Shown here: in pieces, positions 8,359 to 16,311 of the stretch
Numbering within the stretch: the stretch's first letter is position 1
How the letters are laid out: the number at the start of each line of letters is the position of its first letter
Origin: Methylobacterium sp. 2A
GTDB lineage: Bacteria; Pseudomonadota; Alphaproteobacteria; Rhizobiales; Beijerinckiaceae
Reading direction: 5' to 3'
Assembly (NCBI RefSeq): GCF_009806555.1
Contig: NZ_VUOK01000029.1
Span: forward strand, 62,001 to 126,000
DNA: 64,000 nt
Position numbers and translations under genes: made by a program
Notes under the pieces: generated by a model
Told to the model about the DNA's origin: nothing
The model's input: the letters and a program-made list of their open reading frames with translations, nothing else
The model's database searches: none

Positions 8359-9342
8359 ATGAAGGTGGGAATCCGCGATGTCGCCCGCGCGGCGGGCGTC
8401 TCGACCGCGACCGTGTCGCGCGCCCTCGGCCAGGGGCCGGTGAGCGAGGCCCTGCGCGAGCAGGTGGAGGCGGCGGTGCGCGCCACGGGCTACCGGCCCA
8501 ACCTCTCCGCCCGGCGGCTACGCTCGCAATCGGCCCGGACGATCGGCCTGATCGTCGCCGACATCCGCAACCCGTTCTTCACGGCGGTGAGCCGGGCCGT
8601 GGAGGATGCGGCCTTCGGCGCCGACATGCGGGTCATCCTGTGCAACACCGACGAGGATCCCGCCCGCGAGGCGATGTATCTGCGCCTGATGGAGGAGGAG
8701 CGGGTCACCGGCGTGATCTTCGCGCCGACCGTGACCACCACGAAGGACCTCGGCGCCCGCGCGTTCGACTTCCCCGTCGTGCTGATCGACCGGTCGGGGC
8801 CGCCGGGCGCCTATGACAGCGTCGTGCTCGACAACGGGGCGGCCTGCGCGACCCTGGTCGATCACCTCGCGGCCCAGGGTTACGCCCGGATCGGCGGCCT
8901 GTTCGGCTCGACGAGCTCGACCGCCCTGGAGCGCCGGGCGGGGTACGAGGAGGCCCTGCGGCGGCATGGCTTGGCGCCGCGGATCCGCAGCGTCGCCCCG
9001 AACGCGGCGGCCGCGATGGAGGAGGCCGCGCGCTGGTTCCAGGAGGCCGACCGGCCGGAGGCCCTCATCGTCTCGAACGGGCTGATCCTGATGGGGGCGG
9101 TGCGGGCAGCCCGCGCCCTGAATCTGGCGCTCCCGCGCGATCTGGCGCTGGCCGGGTTCGACAACGAGCCCTGGACCGAACTCGCCGAGCCGGGCCTGAC
9201 CGTGATCGAGCAGCCCGTCGCCGAGATCGGCGCGCAGGCGATGCGGCTGCTGTTCGAGCGGATCGAGCGGCCGGATCAGCCGGTCCGGAAGGTGGTCCTC
9301 AGCGGCTGCCTCCTGGCCCGCGGCTCGACACGGGCGCGGTGA
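8359..9342 (+). CDS. fruR: LacI-family transcriptional regulator of the fructose operon
   Basis: A 327-residue LacI-type repressor. The N-terminal helix-turn-helix is IRDVARAAGVSTATVSRALG and the hinge motif is RPNLSARRLRSQSARTIGL. A periplasmic-binding-protein-like effector domain follows (IVADIRNPFFTAV onwards). The ATG at 8359 starts exactly at the HTH; upstream codons in the same frame cross the operators. Divergent from fruBKA with two LacI-type palindromes between them. The effector is probably fructose 1-phosphate or fructose 1,6-bisphosphate, by family analogy. Confidence 0.9.
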   Translation: MKVGIRDVARAAGVSTATVSRALGQGPVSEALREQVEAAVRATGYRPNLSARRLRSQSARTIGLIVADIRNPFFTAVSRAVEDAAFGADMRVILCNTDEDPAREAMYLRLMEEERVTGVIFAPTVTTTKDLGARAFDFPVVLIDRSGPPGAYDSVVLDNGAACATLVDHLAAQGYARIGGLFGSTSSTALERRAGYEEALRRHGLAPRIRSVAPNAAAAMEEAARWFQEADRPEALIVSNGLILMGAVRAARALNLALPRDLALAGFDNEPWTELAEPGLTVIEQPVAEIGAQAMRLLFERIERPDQPVRKVVLSGCLLARGSTRAR

Positions 9343-9691
9343 CGGTCCACGTGATGGGCATCGTTGACGTCCGGGAGCTGGATGGAGAGCGCCCCATGCT
9401 GACGGAGACCGGACGAGCCACTGCGCAGCGGCCTGGGGCTGCGCCGGATCGCGCTGCAATCACGGCGGACGACACGCGTGCGCCGACAGCCTCGGCGGGC
9501 GCCACGAGCCCTCTCTCCCGTGCAGACTTGCGGCTTCACAGAACCTCATCGGATAGGGCTGGCGGGCACCGCGCATCTCCCGCCCCCCTTGCGGGGGAGG
9601 GGCGGGAGGGCGCGTTGGCCGGCGACCCGGATTATCCCGCCGCGGCCCGGGCTTCGGCCGGAACCCGCCGTATCGCGCGGGGGACGGCCGC
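9343..9691. other. Intergenic region between fruR and the permease gene
   Basis: An open frame (9339-9695, plus) covers this region but has no recognisable family. It contains the inverted repeat at 9577-9608. I see no gene, although a permease gene would normally be preceded by its ATPase or binding protein. Confidence 0.5.
9577..9608. terminator. GC-rich hairpin, possible fruR terminator
   Basis: CTCCCGCCCCCC..GGGGAGGGGCGGGAG forms a strong stem about 235 bp after fruR. It has no T-run, so a Rho-independent role is uncertain. Similar CTCCCC/GGGGAG hairpins occur at 32099 and 35335. Confidence 0.4.
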
Positions 9692-11338
9692 GTGAACGTC
9701 CTCCGCCTGACGGCCGGCCGGGGCTACGCCGCGGCGACCCGCTGGTTCGTCGGGGCGGCGGCGGCGGCGCTCCTGCTGGCCGATCTCGCCGTCACCAGCC
9801 TCCATCCCTGGGCCGACCTGCGGCGCCTGCTCGCCGGCCTGATCCACCCGGATTTCCCGGCGGTCGAGATCTGGAGCGTCGTCTACACCGTCGCCTTCGC
9901 GATCCTCGGGGTCACGATCGGGGCCGGGGCCGGCTTCGTCCTCGCCATCCCGTTCGCCAAGGTCCGGAGCGTGCGGCTCGCCTGCGCGGGCCTGCGCTCG
10001 GTCCACGAATTGTTCTGGGCGCTGCTGCTGACGCAGGTGTTCGGCCTGTCGGCGATCACCGGCATCCTGGCCATCGCGCTGCCCTACGCGGGCATCTGCG
10101 CCAAGGTCTATGCCGAGATCATCGAGGAGGCGGATCTCTCCGCCCTGCGGGTCCTGCCGAAGGGGGCCGGCGCCCTCTCGGCCTTCCTGTACGCGCGCCT
10201 GCCCGAGGTCGGCCCGGCCTTCCGCCACTACACGCTCTACCGGTTCGAATGCGCCATGCGCTCGACCCTGGTGCTCGGCTTCATCGGCCTGCCCACCATG
10301 GGCTTCTACCTCGAATCCGCCTTCCGGCAGGGCCGCTACGCCGAGGCCGGGGCGCTGCTCCTGATCTTCTACCTGCTGATCGGCTCCCGCCGCCTCTGGA
10401 TGCGCCTCTCGACCCTGCCGGTCCTGCTCGTGGGCAGCATCCTCGCCCTGCCCGAGACCGTCGGGACGACCGACTGGCTCACCAGCCTCGGCCGCTTCCT
10501 CGGCCACGACATCGTGCCGAGCCCGCTCCGGTCCGGCGCGCTCCTCGACCCGGCGACCTGGGGCCGGTTCTGGGTCTGGCTCCGGCCGATCGTGACGGAG
10601 CAGATCCTGCCCGGCACCCTCCAGACGCTGGTGCTCGCCCAGATCGCGCTGGTCGCGACCGGCCTCGGCGCGCTGGTGCTGTTCCCCCTCGCCTCGCGCC
10701 GCTTCGCCGGGCCGATCGGGCAGCCCTTCGGGCGCGTCCTCCTGGTGGTGGTGCGCTCGACGCCGGAATACATGCTGGCCTACGTGCTGCTGCAGCTCCT
10801 CGGCCCGTCGATGCTGCCGGCGATCCTGGCGCTGACGATCCACAATGCCGGCATCGTCGGCTACCTGATGGGGCGCCACGCCGACGGCCTCGCCTACCGC
10901 CCCGACGCGCCGACCGGCCTGAACCTCTACAGCTACGAGACCGTGCCCCGGCTCTACGGGCAGTTCCTGGCCTATCTGCTCTATCGCTGGGAGCTGATCC
11001 TGCGCGAGAGCGCGATCTTCGGCATCCTGGGGGTGGCGACGCTGGGCTTCTCCATCGACGCCGCGATCTCGGAGGTGCGCCTGGACGTCGCCGCGCTGCT
11101 GATCGTGGCCACGGCGCTCCTGAGCATGCTGGTCGACGCCCTGTCCCGCGCCCTGCGCCGGTCCCTGCGCCTGACCGATCTGCCGACGCGCCTGTCCCAG
11201 CCGCTGCCCGAATCCCGGGTTTCCAAAGGGCTTCAGCCCCTTGGCGGGGTTCGGGGGCGGAGCCCCGAGCTCGGGCGAAGCCCGGCACCAGGGCTCCGCC
11301 CTGGACCCGCGAAAGGTCCCGACCTTTCGAAACCATGA
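9692..11338 (+). CDS. PhnE-like ABC transporter permease, two fused permease domains
   Basis: A 548-residue inner-membrane protein with two tandem binding-protein-dependent permease domains (about 60-270 and 290-500). Segments such as LRSVHELFWALLLTQVFGL and LYRFECAMRSTLVLGFIG match the phosphonate/phosphite PhnE family. It starts with GTG. No ATPase or binding-protein gene is adjacent, so it is an orphan or partners with products encoded elsewhere. The last 40 or so residues (from SRVSKGLQPLGG) are encoded by the family A repeat at 11217-11334, so the natural protein probably ended near residue 505 before repeat insertion. Ligand unknown. Confidence 0.75.
   Translation: MNVLRLTAGRGYAAATRWFVGAAAAALLLADLAVTSLHPWADLRRLLAGLIHPDFPAVEIWSVVYTVAFAILGVTIGAGAGFVLAIPFAKVRSVRLACAGLRSVHELFWALLLTQVFGLSAITGILAIALPYAGICAKVYAEIIEEADLSALRVLPKGAGALSAFLYARLPEVGPAFRHYTLYRFECAMRSTLVLGFIGLPTMGFYLESAFRQGRYAEAGALLLIFYLLIGSRRLWMRLSTLPVLLVGSILALPETVGTTDWLTSLGRFLGHDIVPSPLRSGALLDPATWGRFWVWLRPIVTEQILPGTLQTLVLAQIALVATGLGALVLFPLASRRFAGPIGQPFGRVLLVVVRSTPEYMLAYVLLQLLGPSMLPAILALTIHNAGIVGYLMGRHADGLAYRPDAPTGLNLYSYETVPRLYGQFLAYLLYRWELILRESAIFGILGVATLGFSIDAAISEVRLDVAALLIVATALLSMLVDALSRALRRSLRLTDLPTRLSQPLPESRVSKGLQPLGGVRGRSPELGRSPAPGLRPGPAKGPDLSKP
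11217..11334. repeat. Multi-hairpin palindromic repeat, family A, copy 2 (inside a reading frame)
   Basis: Same hairpin series as copy 1: TTTCCAAAGGG, GGGGCGGAGCCCC, CCAGGGCTCCGCCCTGG, GAAAGGTCCCGACCTTTC. It is read through in frame as the C-terminal tail of the PhnE-like permease, whose stop codon lies just beyond it at 11336-11338. Confidence 0.85.
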
Positions 11339-11364
11339 CGTGATGCGCCTCGCGAGAGGGCGCC

Positions 11365-12147
11365 CTACGCCTCCGGGAGGGGCGGCGCCGGCGGGCTCAC
11401 GCGGCTGTCCCGGCGCAGGCCGACCCCGCTGGTCCCCTGCGCCATCATGGCCCGCAGCAGGGCCTCCATCTGGTCGGCCGCCGCCTCGACCGCGAGCCCG
11501 TCCTGCCGGATGTTCGAGATGCAGTTGCGCCGGGAATCCGGCAGGCCCGGTTCCGGCGCACAGGTGATGTAGCAGCCGAGGCTGTCGGAGGCCGACAGGC
11601 CCGGCCGCTCGCCGATCAGCACGACGACGCAGCGCGCCTTGAGCCGGGCGCCGATCGGATCGCCGATCGCCACCCGGCCCTGCTGCACCACCGCGACCGG
11701 CGCGAGGCTCCAGCCGGCCCGCCGCACCCGCGCGGCGAGCGCGGCGGCGGTGGGCACCGCGTTGAGGGCGACCGCCGTGGCCGAGAGCCCGTCGGCGATC
11801 ACCAGGGCGACGTCGAAGCCCGTTCCAAGCCCGTCGAGGACGGCATCCGAATCCGGGTGCAGGATGCGCCCCCGGTCGGGTCGGCGCAGGTACTCGGCCC
11901 GGTCGGCGGCGTTGGCGCGGAGCTCCACCGCGTCGAGCCCCTCGGCCCGCAGGGCCTCGCGGATCGCCCCCGTATCGAGGGGCGTCCAGACCGCCTCGCG
12001 GGCGCGGGCATGGTCCAGCCCGAAGGCGAGCGCCGCCCCGGTCGGCAGGCCGGCGCCGTGGGCACCCAGCGCGATGCGGGCCTGGGTGAGCGCGCGCAGG
12101 TCGCGCAGCGACGGGGCGCCGGCATGCTTGGTTTCGGGCGCGCTCAT
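11365..12147 (-). CDS. eutC: Ethanolamine ammonia-lyase small subunit
   Basis: The 260-residue light chain of adenosylcobalamin-dependent ethanolamine ammonia-lyase, which converts ethanolamine to acetaldehyde and ammonia. Family features are LRDLRALTQARIALG at the N terminus, VIADGLSATAV mid-protein, and the C-terminal SDSLGCYITCAPEPG and RRNCISNIR. The ATG at 12147 overlaps the eutB stop by 4 bases, giving coupled translation. Convergent with the permease gene. Confidence 0.95.
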   Translation of the reverse strand: MSAPETKHAGAPSLRDLRALTQARIALGAHGAGLPTGAALAFGLDHARAREAVWTPLDTGAIREALRAEGLDAVELRANAADRAEYLRRPDRGRILHPDSDAVLDGLGTGFDVALVIADGLSATAVALNAVPTAAALAARVRRAGWSLAPVAVVQQGRVAIGDPIGARLKARCVVVLIGERPGLSASDSLGCYITCAPEPGLPDSRRNCISNIRQDGLAVEAAADQMEALLRAMMAQGTSGVGLRRDSRVSPPAPPLPEA

Positions 12148-13547
12148 GCCGCCCGTCCCGGCAGGAGGCGCGACGCCTCGGCGAGCGCCGGGGGCAGTTC
12201 GCCCGCCGCACCGGCGAGCCGGCCCTGCGCGTCGGTGATGCGCACCGCGCGCAGCCACGCCTCGAATTCCGGGGCCGGCGGGCGGCCCAGGGTCTCGCGG
12301 GCGAAGACCGCATCGTGGTGGGAGAGGGACTGGTAGTTCAGCATCACGTCGTCGGCCCCCGGCACCGTGATGACGAAGTTGACGCCCGCCGCGCAGAGCA
12401 GGGTCAGCAGGGCGTCCATGTCCTCGCCGTCGGCATCGGCGTGGTTGGTGTAGCAGACGTCCACCCCCATCGGCAGGCCGAGCAGCTTGCCGCAGAAATG
12501 GTCCTCCAGCCCGGCCCGGATGATCTGCTTGCCGTTGTAGAGGTATTCCGGCCCGATGAAGCCCACGACCGTGTTGACGAGGAGCGGATCGAATTCCCGC
12601 GCCACCGCGTAGGCGCGCGCCTCCATGGTCTGCTGATCGACGCCCCAATGCGCATCCGCCGAGAGGGCGGAACCCTGGCCGGTCTCGAAATACATGCATT
12701 GCCCGCCCTCCGGGCAGCGGCCCAGCGCGCGCGCCGCCTCGGCGGCCTCGCGCAGGACGGCGAGATCGACGCCGAAGCCGGCATTGGCCTTCTGCGAGCC
12801 CGCCACCGACTGGAACACGAGGTCCACCGGCGCCCCCCGCGCCATGGCCTCGATCGCCACGGTGACGTGGCCGAGGCAGCAATGCTGGGTCGGCACGTCG
12901 AGGCGCAGGCGCAGGGTCTCCAGGAGCTCGACGATCCGGATGTAGTCCGGAAGCGAATCCGTGGCCGGGTTCACGCCGATCACCGCGTCGCCCGAGCCCA
13001 TCAGCAGCCCGTCGAGGGCCGAGATCAGGATGCCGGCCGAGGAATCGGTCGGGTGGTTCGGCTGGTTGCGGGTGGCGAGGCGGCCGGGCAGGCCGATCGT
13101 GGAGCGGAAGCGCGTCACCACCGGCCGCTTGGCGGCGATCGCCACGAGATCCTGCAGCCGGCAGATCTTTGAGACGGCCGCCACCATCTCGGGCGTCAGA
13201 CCGGGGGCCAGCGCCGCGAGCGCCTGCGCGTCGGCCGCCGGCGCGAGCAGCCATTCCCGGAACGCGCCGACCGTCAGCGACGCCACCGGCGCGAAGGCCG
13301 TCGGATCATGCCGGCGCGCGATGAGGTCCGAGACCTCGTCCTTCTCCGAGGGAATCAGCTCCTCCGCCAGGAAGGCCTTCAGCGGCAGGTCGGCCAGCGC
13401 GATCTGCGCGGCGAGGCGCTCCACCGGCCCCTCGGCGCAGAGCCCGGCCAGCTGATCGCCGGATCGCTCCGGCGTCGCCTTGGCCAGCAGGCTGCGCAGG
13501 TCCGGAAAGGTGAAGCGTGTGCCTTCGATCGTGGTCGCGTAGGCCAT
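12144..13547 (-). CDS. eutB: Ethanolamine ammonia-lyase large subunit
   Basis: The 467-residue catalytic TIM-barrel chain that binds adenosylcobalamin and ethanolamine with EutC. Conserved segments include TRNQPNHPTDSSAGI, VIGVNPATDS, FQSVAGSQKANAGFG and VCYTNHADADGEDMD. The length is usual for the family. It forms a two-gene operon with eutC. No microcompartment shell, EutA reactivase or aldehyde dehydrogenase gene is nearby, so acetaldehyde is handled elsewhere. The TonB-dependent receptor gene lies 230 bp upstream on the same strand; whether that is cobalamin-related is open. Confidence 0.95.
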   Translation of the reverse strand: MAYATTIEGTRFTFPDLRSLLAKATPERSGDQLAGLCAEGPVERLAAQIALADLPLKAFLAEELIPSEKDEVSDLIARRHDPTAFAPVASLTVGAFREWLLAPAADAQALAALAPGLTPEMVAAVSKICRLQDLVAIAAKRPVVTRFRSTIGLPGRLATRNQPNHPTDSSAGILISALDGLLMGSGDAVIGVNPATDSLPDYIRIVELLETLRLRLDVPTQHCCLGHVTVAIEAMARGAPVDLVFQSVAGSQKANAGFGVDLAVLREAAEAARALGRCPEGGQCMYFETGQGSALSADAHWGVDQQTMEARAYAVAREFDPLLVNTVVGFIGPEYLYNGKQIIRAGLEDHFCGKLLGLPMGVDVCYTNHADADGEDMDALLTLLCAAGVNFVITVPGADDVMLNYQSLSHHDAVFARETLGRPPAPEFEAWLRAVRITDAQGRLAGAAGELPPALAEASRLLPGRAA

Positions 13548-13779
13548 GGCTGGCGCTCCAGGCGAGCTGTCCGCCGTCAGGTATCACGGTCCGGCCGGAT
13601 TGCGAGGGCCGCACGCCGAAGCCGGGCGCCCGACCTCGAAGACGCGCGTGGCTGGCTGGAGCCGCGCGAACGGTCCCGGCGCGAACAGACGGCATCGGGC
13701 CGCCCGCTTCGGCCCGGTGGGGTCGCCCCGGACAAGCGGGGGCCGGCCGCCTTCGTCCCGGCGGCCCGCGACGTCCCGC

Positions 13780-15933
13780 TCAGAGATCCACCGCCATCGA
13801 CAGCAGGTAGGTGCGCGGCGCGCCCTGGAAGAAGGTCCCGAACGAGGCGACCCCGGTCCAGTACCGCGTCCCCGTCACGTTCTCCACGTTGGCGCGGAAC
13901 GTCGTCTGCCGGCCCCCGATCACCGTCGCGTAGCGCAGGCCGAGATCGAGGCGCGCCCAGTCCGGCAGGGCCTGCCGGTTCGCCAGATCGACGAATTGGC
14001 GCCCGGTGTAGATCAGCGCGCCGTCGAGGGTCAGGCCGGTCAGGCCGGGCAGGTCCCATTCCGCGCCGAGGCTCGCCTGCACCGCCGGCACCCCGATCGG
14101 CCGGTGGCCGAGATTGGCGGCGAGGGCGGTCCGGACGAGCCGCCCGTCGAGCAGCGTCACGCCGCCGAGCGCCCGCAGCTGCGGGGTGATCTCGCCGAAG
14201 ACGTTGAGCTCGAGACCGCTCACCCGCTGCGCGCCGGTCGCCGCGAAGCGGTTCTGCGGGCCGAGCTCGCCGCCGGGCTTCGTGATCCGGAAGGCCGCGA
14301 GCGTGGCGCCGAGCCGGCCGAGATCGAGCTTCACGCCGGCCTCGACCTGCCGGGCCACGGACGGCGCCAGGATCTCGCCGGAGTTTTTGGCCAAAGCCGG
14401 CGCGAGATCGCCGCGGCTCAGCCCTTCGATGTAGTTGCCGTAGAGCGAGACGGCCTCCCAGGGGCGGACCACGAGGCCGGCGACCGGACTGGTGGCGCTC
14501 CTGTCGTAGGAGGTTGTCAGCGTGCCGACATTCGACACGTAATTGTGGGCCTCGACCCGCTGGCCGCGCACCCCGAGCGTCAGCAGGATGCGCTCGTCCA
14601 GCGCCGCGAGCGTGTCGGCCACCGAGATCCCCGACAGGGTGCTGTCCGACAGGCGCGGCCGGCCGGCCCCGTCAACCGGCGCGATGTAGGGCACCCGGCG
14701 CGGCGCGTAGAGGTTCGACAGGTAGGCGCCGCGGCCGGGGGATACCCACCGCCCCGTCTCCTCCGCGTAGGCCGAGGCCTGCAGGGTGACGGCGTGGTGG
14801 AGGAACCCGGTCTCGAACCGCGCCCGCAGGCCGCCATCATAGGTCAGGCGATCGACGCCGAGGGCGTAGAATTGCGGCGTGCTGGTCGTGTCGCCGCGCT
14901 GGTTGAGGATGGTCGGGGCCGACTGGAAGTAGCGCTCCACCGTGCTCCGCGAGCCGCCGACATCGGCGAACAGGGTGAGCTGGTCGGTGAGGTCGTACTC
15001 GGTGCGCAGCAGGCCGCCGCGATCGTCGATATCGGAATATTCCCAGGGCTGGGTCAGGTTCAGGCGGCCGGCGGGCGCCCGCGGCACCGGCACGCCGGCC
15101 TTGAGCTGGAACGGGCGCAGGGGCGCGTCGAACCGGTCGGTCTGCGCCAGCAGGTAGAGCCAGGCCCGGAACCGTTCGCCCTGGTAGTCGAGGGCCAGCG
15201 CCCCGACGCCCGCCGTCTCGGACTGGTGGTCGAAGGGCGTGGCGCCCCCGTGCAGGCTGCCGACGAGCCGGGCGCCCCATTCCCTCTGGTCACCCCAGCG
15301 GCGGGCGGTGTCGAGCTGGAGGCCGCCGTTGGCTGCCGAGCCGTAATCCAGGGTGACCCGGGTGAGATCCGTGCCGGCGCGCTTCGGCACCACGTTGATC
15401 ACGCCGCCGACCGCGCCGTTCGGCGCCACCCCGGTCAGCGCCGCGGAGGGGCCCTTCAGCACCTCGATGCGCTCGGCATAGTCGGTGAAGATGCGGAAGC
15501 TCGGCGCGACGCCGTACACCCCGTCGAACGCGACCTCGCCGCTGGTGTTCTCGTTGGCGGGGAAGCCGCGCACCGAGAAGGAATCGAACGGCGCCCCCGT
15601 GCTCTGGGTGGCGCGGACCGAGGGGTCGAGGACGAGGGCCTCGTTGACCGTCCGCGCCTGCCGGTCGCGGATCAGGGTGTCGGTGTAGCTGGCGATGCTG
15701 AAGGGGGCCTTGCGCGCCTCGACATTGCCGAGCACGCCGAGCCGCCCGCCCTGCGCCACCTGCCCGCCGGCATAGGCCGGCACCAGTCCGCGGGGCGCGG
15801 ACGTTCCCGCGACGGAGAGTTCTTCGAGAACGACGTCAGCGCCGGCGGAGCGCTCTTCGGCTGCGGCGACGCTGTTCAGCACGACGGCCAGGACAAATGA
15901 CGGCAGCGTCGCGCGGCGATGTCCCATGAGCAT
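13780..15933 (-). CDS. TonB-dependent siderophore receptor
   Basis: A 717-residue outer-membrane gated porin. It has a signal peptide (PSFVLAVVLNSVAAAEE), a plug domain (about 35-200: ASYTDTLIRDRQARTVNEAL, FSVRGFPANENTSG, ERIEVLKGPSAALTG, GGVINVVPKRA) and a C-terminal barrel ending in YLLSMAVDL. The plug motifs match the siderophore-receptor group. A Fur-like box lies about 150 bp upstream, favouring an iron-chelate substrate. Adjacency to the B12-dependent eutBC leaves cobalamin as a weaker alternative. An extra ATG two codons downstream is equally possible as start. Confidence 0.88.
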   Translation of the reverse strand: MLMGHRRATLPSFVLAVVLNSVAAAEERSAGADVVLEELSVAGTSAPRGLVPAYAGGQVAQGGRLGVLGNVEARKAPFSIASYTDTLIRDRQARTVNEALVLDPSVRATQSTGAPFDSFSVRGFPANENTSGEVAFDGVYGVAPSFRIFTDYAERIEVLKGPSAALTGVAPNGAVGGVINVVPKRAGTDLTRVTLDYGSAANGGLQLDTARRWGDQREWGARLVGSLHGGATPFDHQSETAGVGALALDYQGERFRAWLYLLAQTDRFDAPLRPFQLKAGVPVPRAPAGRLNLTQPWEYSDIDDRGGLLRTEYDLTDQLTLFADVGGSRSTVERYFQSAPTILNQRGDTTSTPQFYALGVDRLTYDGGLRARFETGFLHHAVTLQASAYAEETGRWVSPGRGAYLSNLYAPRRVPYIAPVDGAGRPRLSDSTLSGISVADTLAALDERILLTLGVRGQRVEAHNYVSNVGTLTTSYDRSATSPVAGLVVRPWEAVSLYGNYIEGLSRGDLAPALAKNSGEILAPSVARQVEAGVKLDLGRLGATLAAFRITKPGGELGPQNRFAATGAQRVSGLELNVFGEITPQLRALGGVTLLDGRLVRTALAANLGHRPIGVPAVQASLGAEWDLPGLTGLTLDGALIYTGRQFVDLANRQALPDWARLDLGLRYATVIGGRQTTFRANVENVTGTRYWTGVASFGTFFQGAPRTYLLSMAVDL

Positions 15934-16311
15934 AGTCTGAAATCACCATCTCGTCAGATCGAGCGGCTGATGAATTTCAAGACAATCCCATCGGCCTTGA
16001 TGATCAAGTCTGCCCCAGTCCGCTGCCGGGCGATGTTTCATCCCGACAATGATTCGACAAGCCGCGCCCGAGATCTTGCGAAAGATTATAATGATAACGA
16101 TTTCAATCACGCGCCGGACCATGCTGATCTTCTTCGGCGCGAAGGCCGGTCCCTCGCCTCAGGTGCCGTGTTCCGGTGGGATCGGCTCGGCTCCCGGCCG
16201 GCGACCTCGGCGGTGGGCCTGACGGCCGTGAGCCCGCGCGGACCGGCCGGCCCGTCATGCGCGAAAAGGCTTGCGCGGCCGGACGGATCCGAACAGGCCG
16301 GGCGCAGGTTC
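15934..16311. other. Divergent promoter region, TonB receptor / FUSC gene
   Basis: Holds an AT-rich stretch with the Fur-like box (16084-16108). The FUSC reading frame is open through this region, but its N-terminal residues here have no family similarity. Confidence 0.6.
16084..16108. promoter_or_regulatory. Fur-like (iron-responsive) operator
   Basis: The core ATAATGATAACGATT resembles the Fur consensus GATAATGATAATCATTATC and sits in an AT-rich patch upstream of the TonB receptor. In Rhizobiales the binding protein could be Fur, Irr or RirA-type; assignment to Fur is by sequence resemblance only. Confidence 0.6.

Noticed and set aside
9339..9695. 118-codon plus-strand open frame after fruR
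   Set aside because: No family similarity, includes the GC-rich hairpin, and is low in hydrophobic residues; treated as intergenic.
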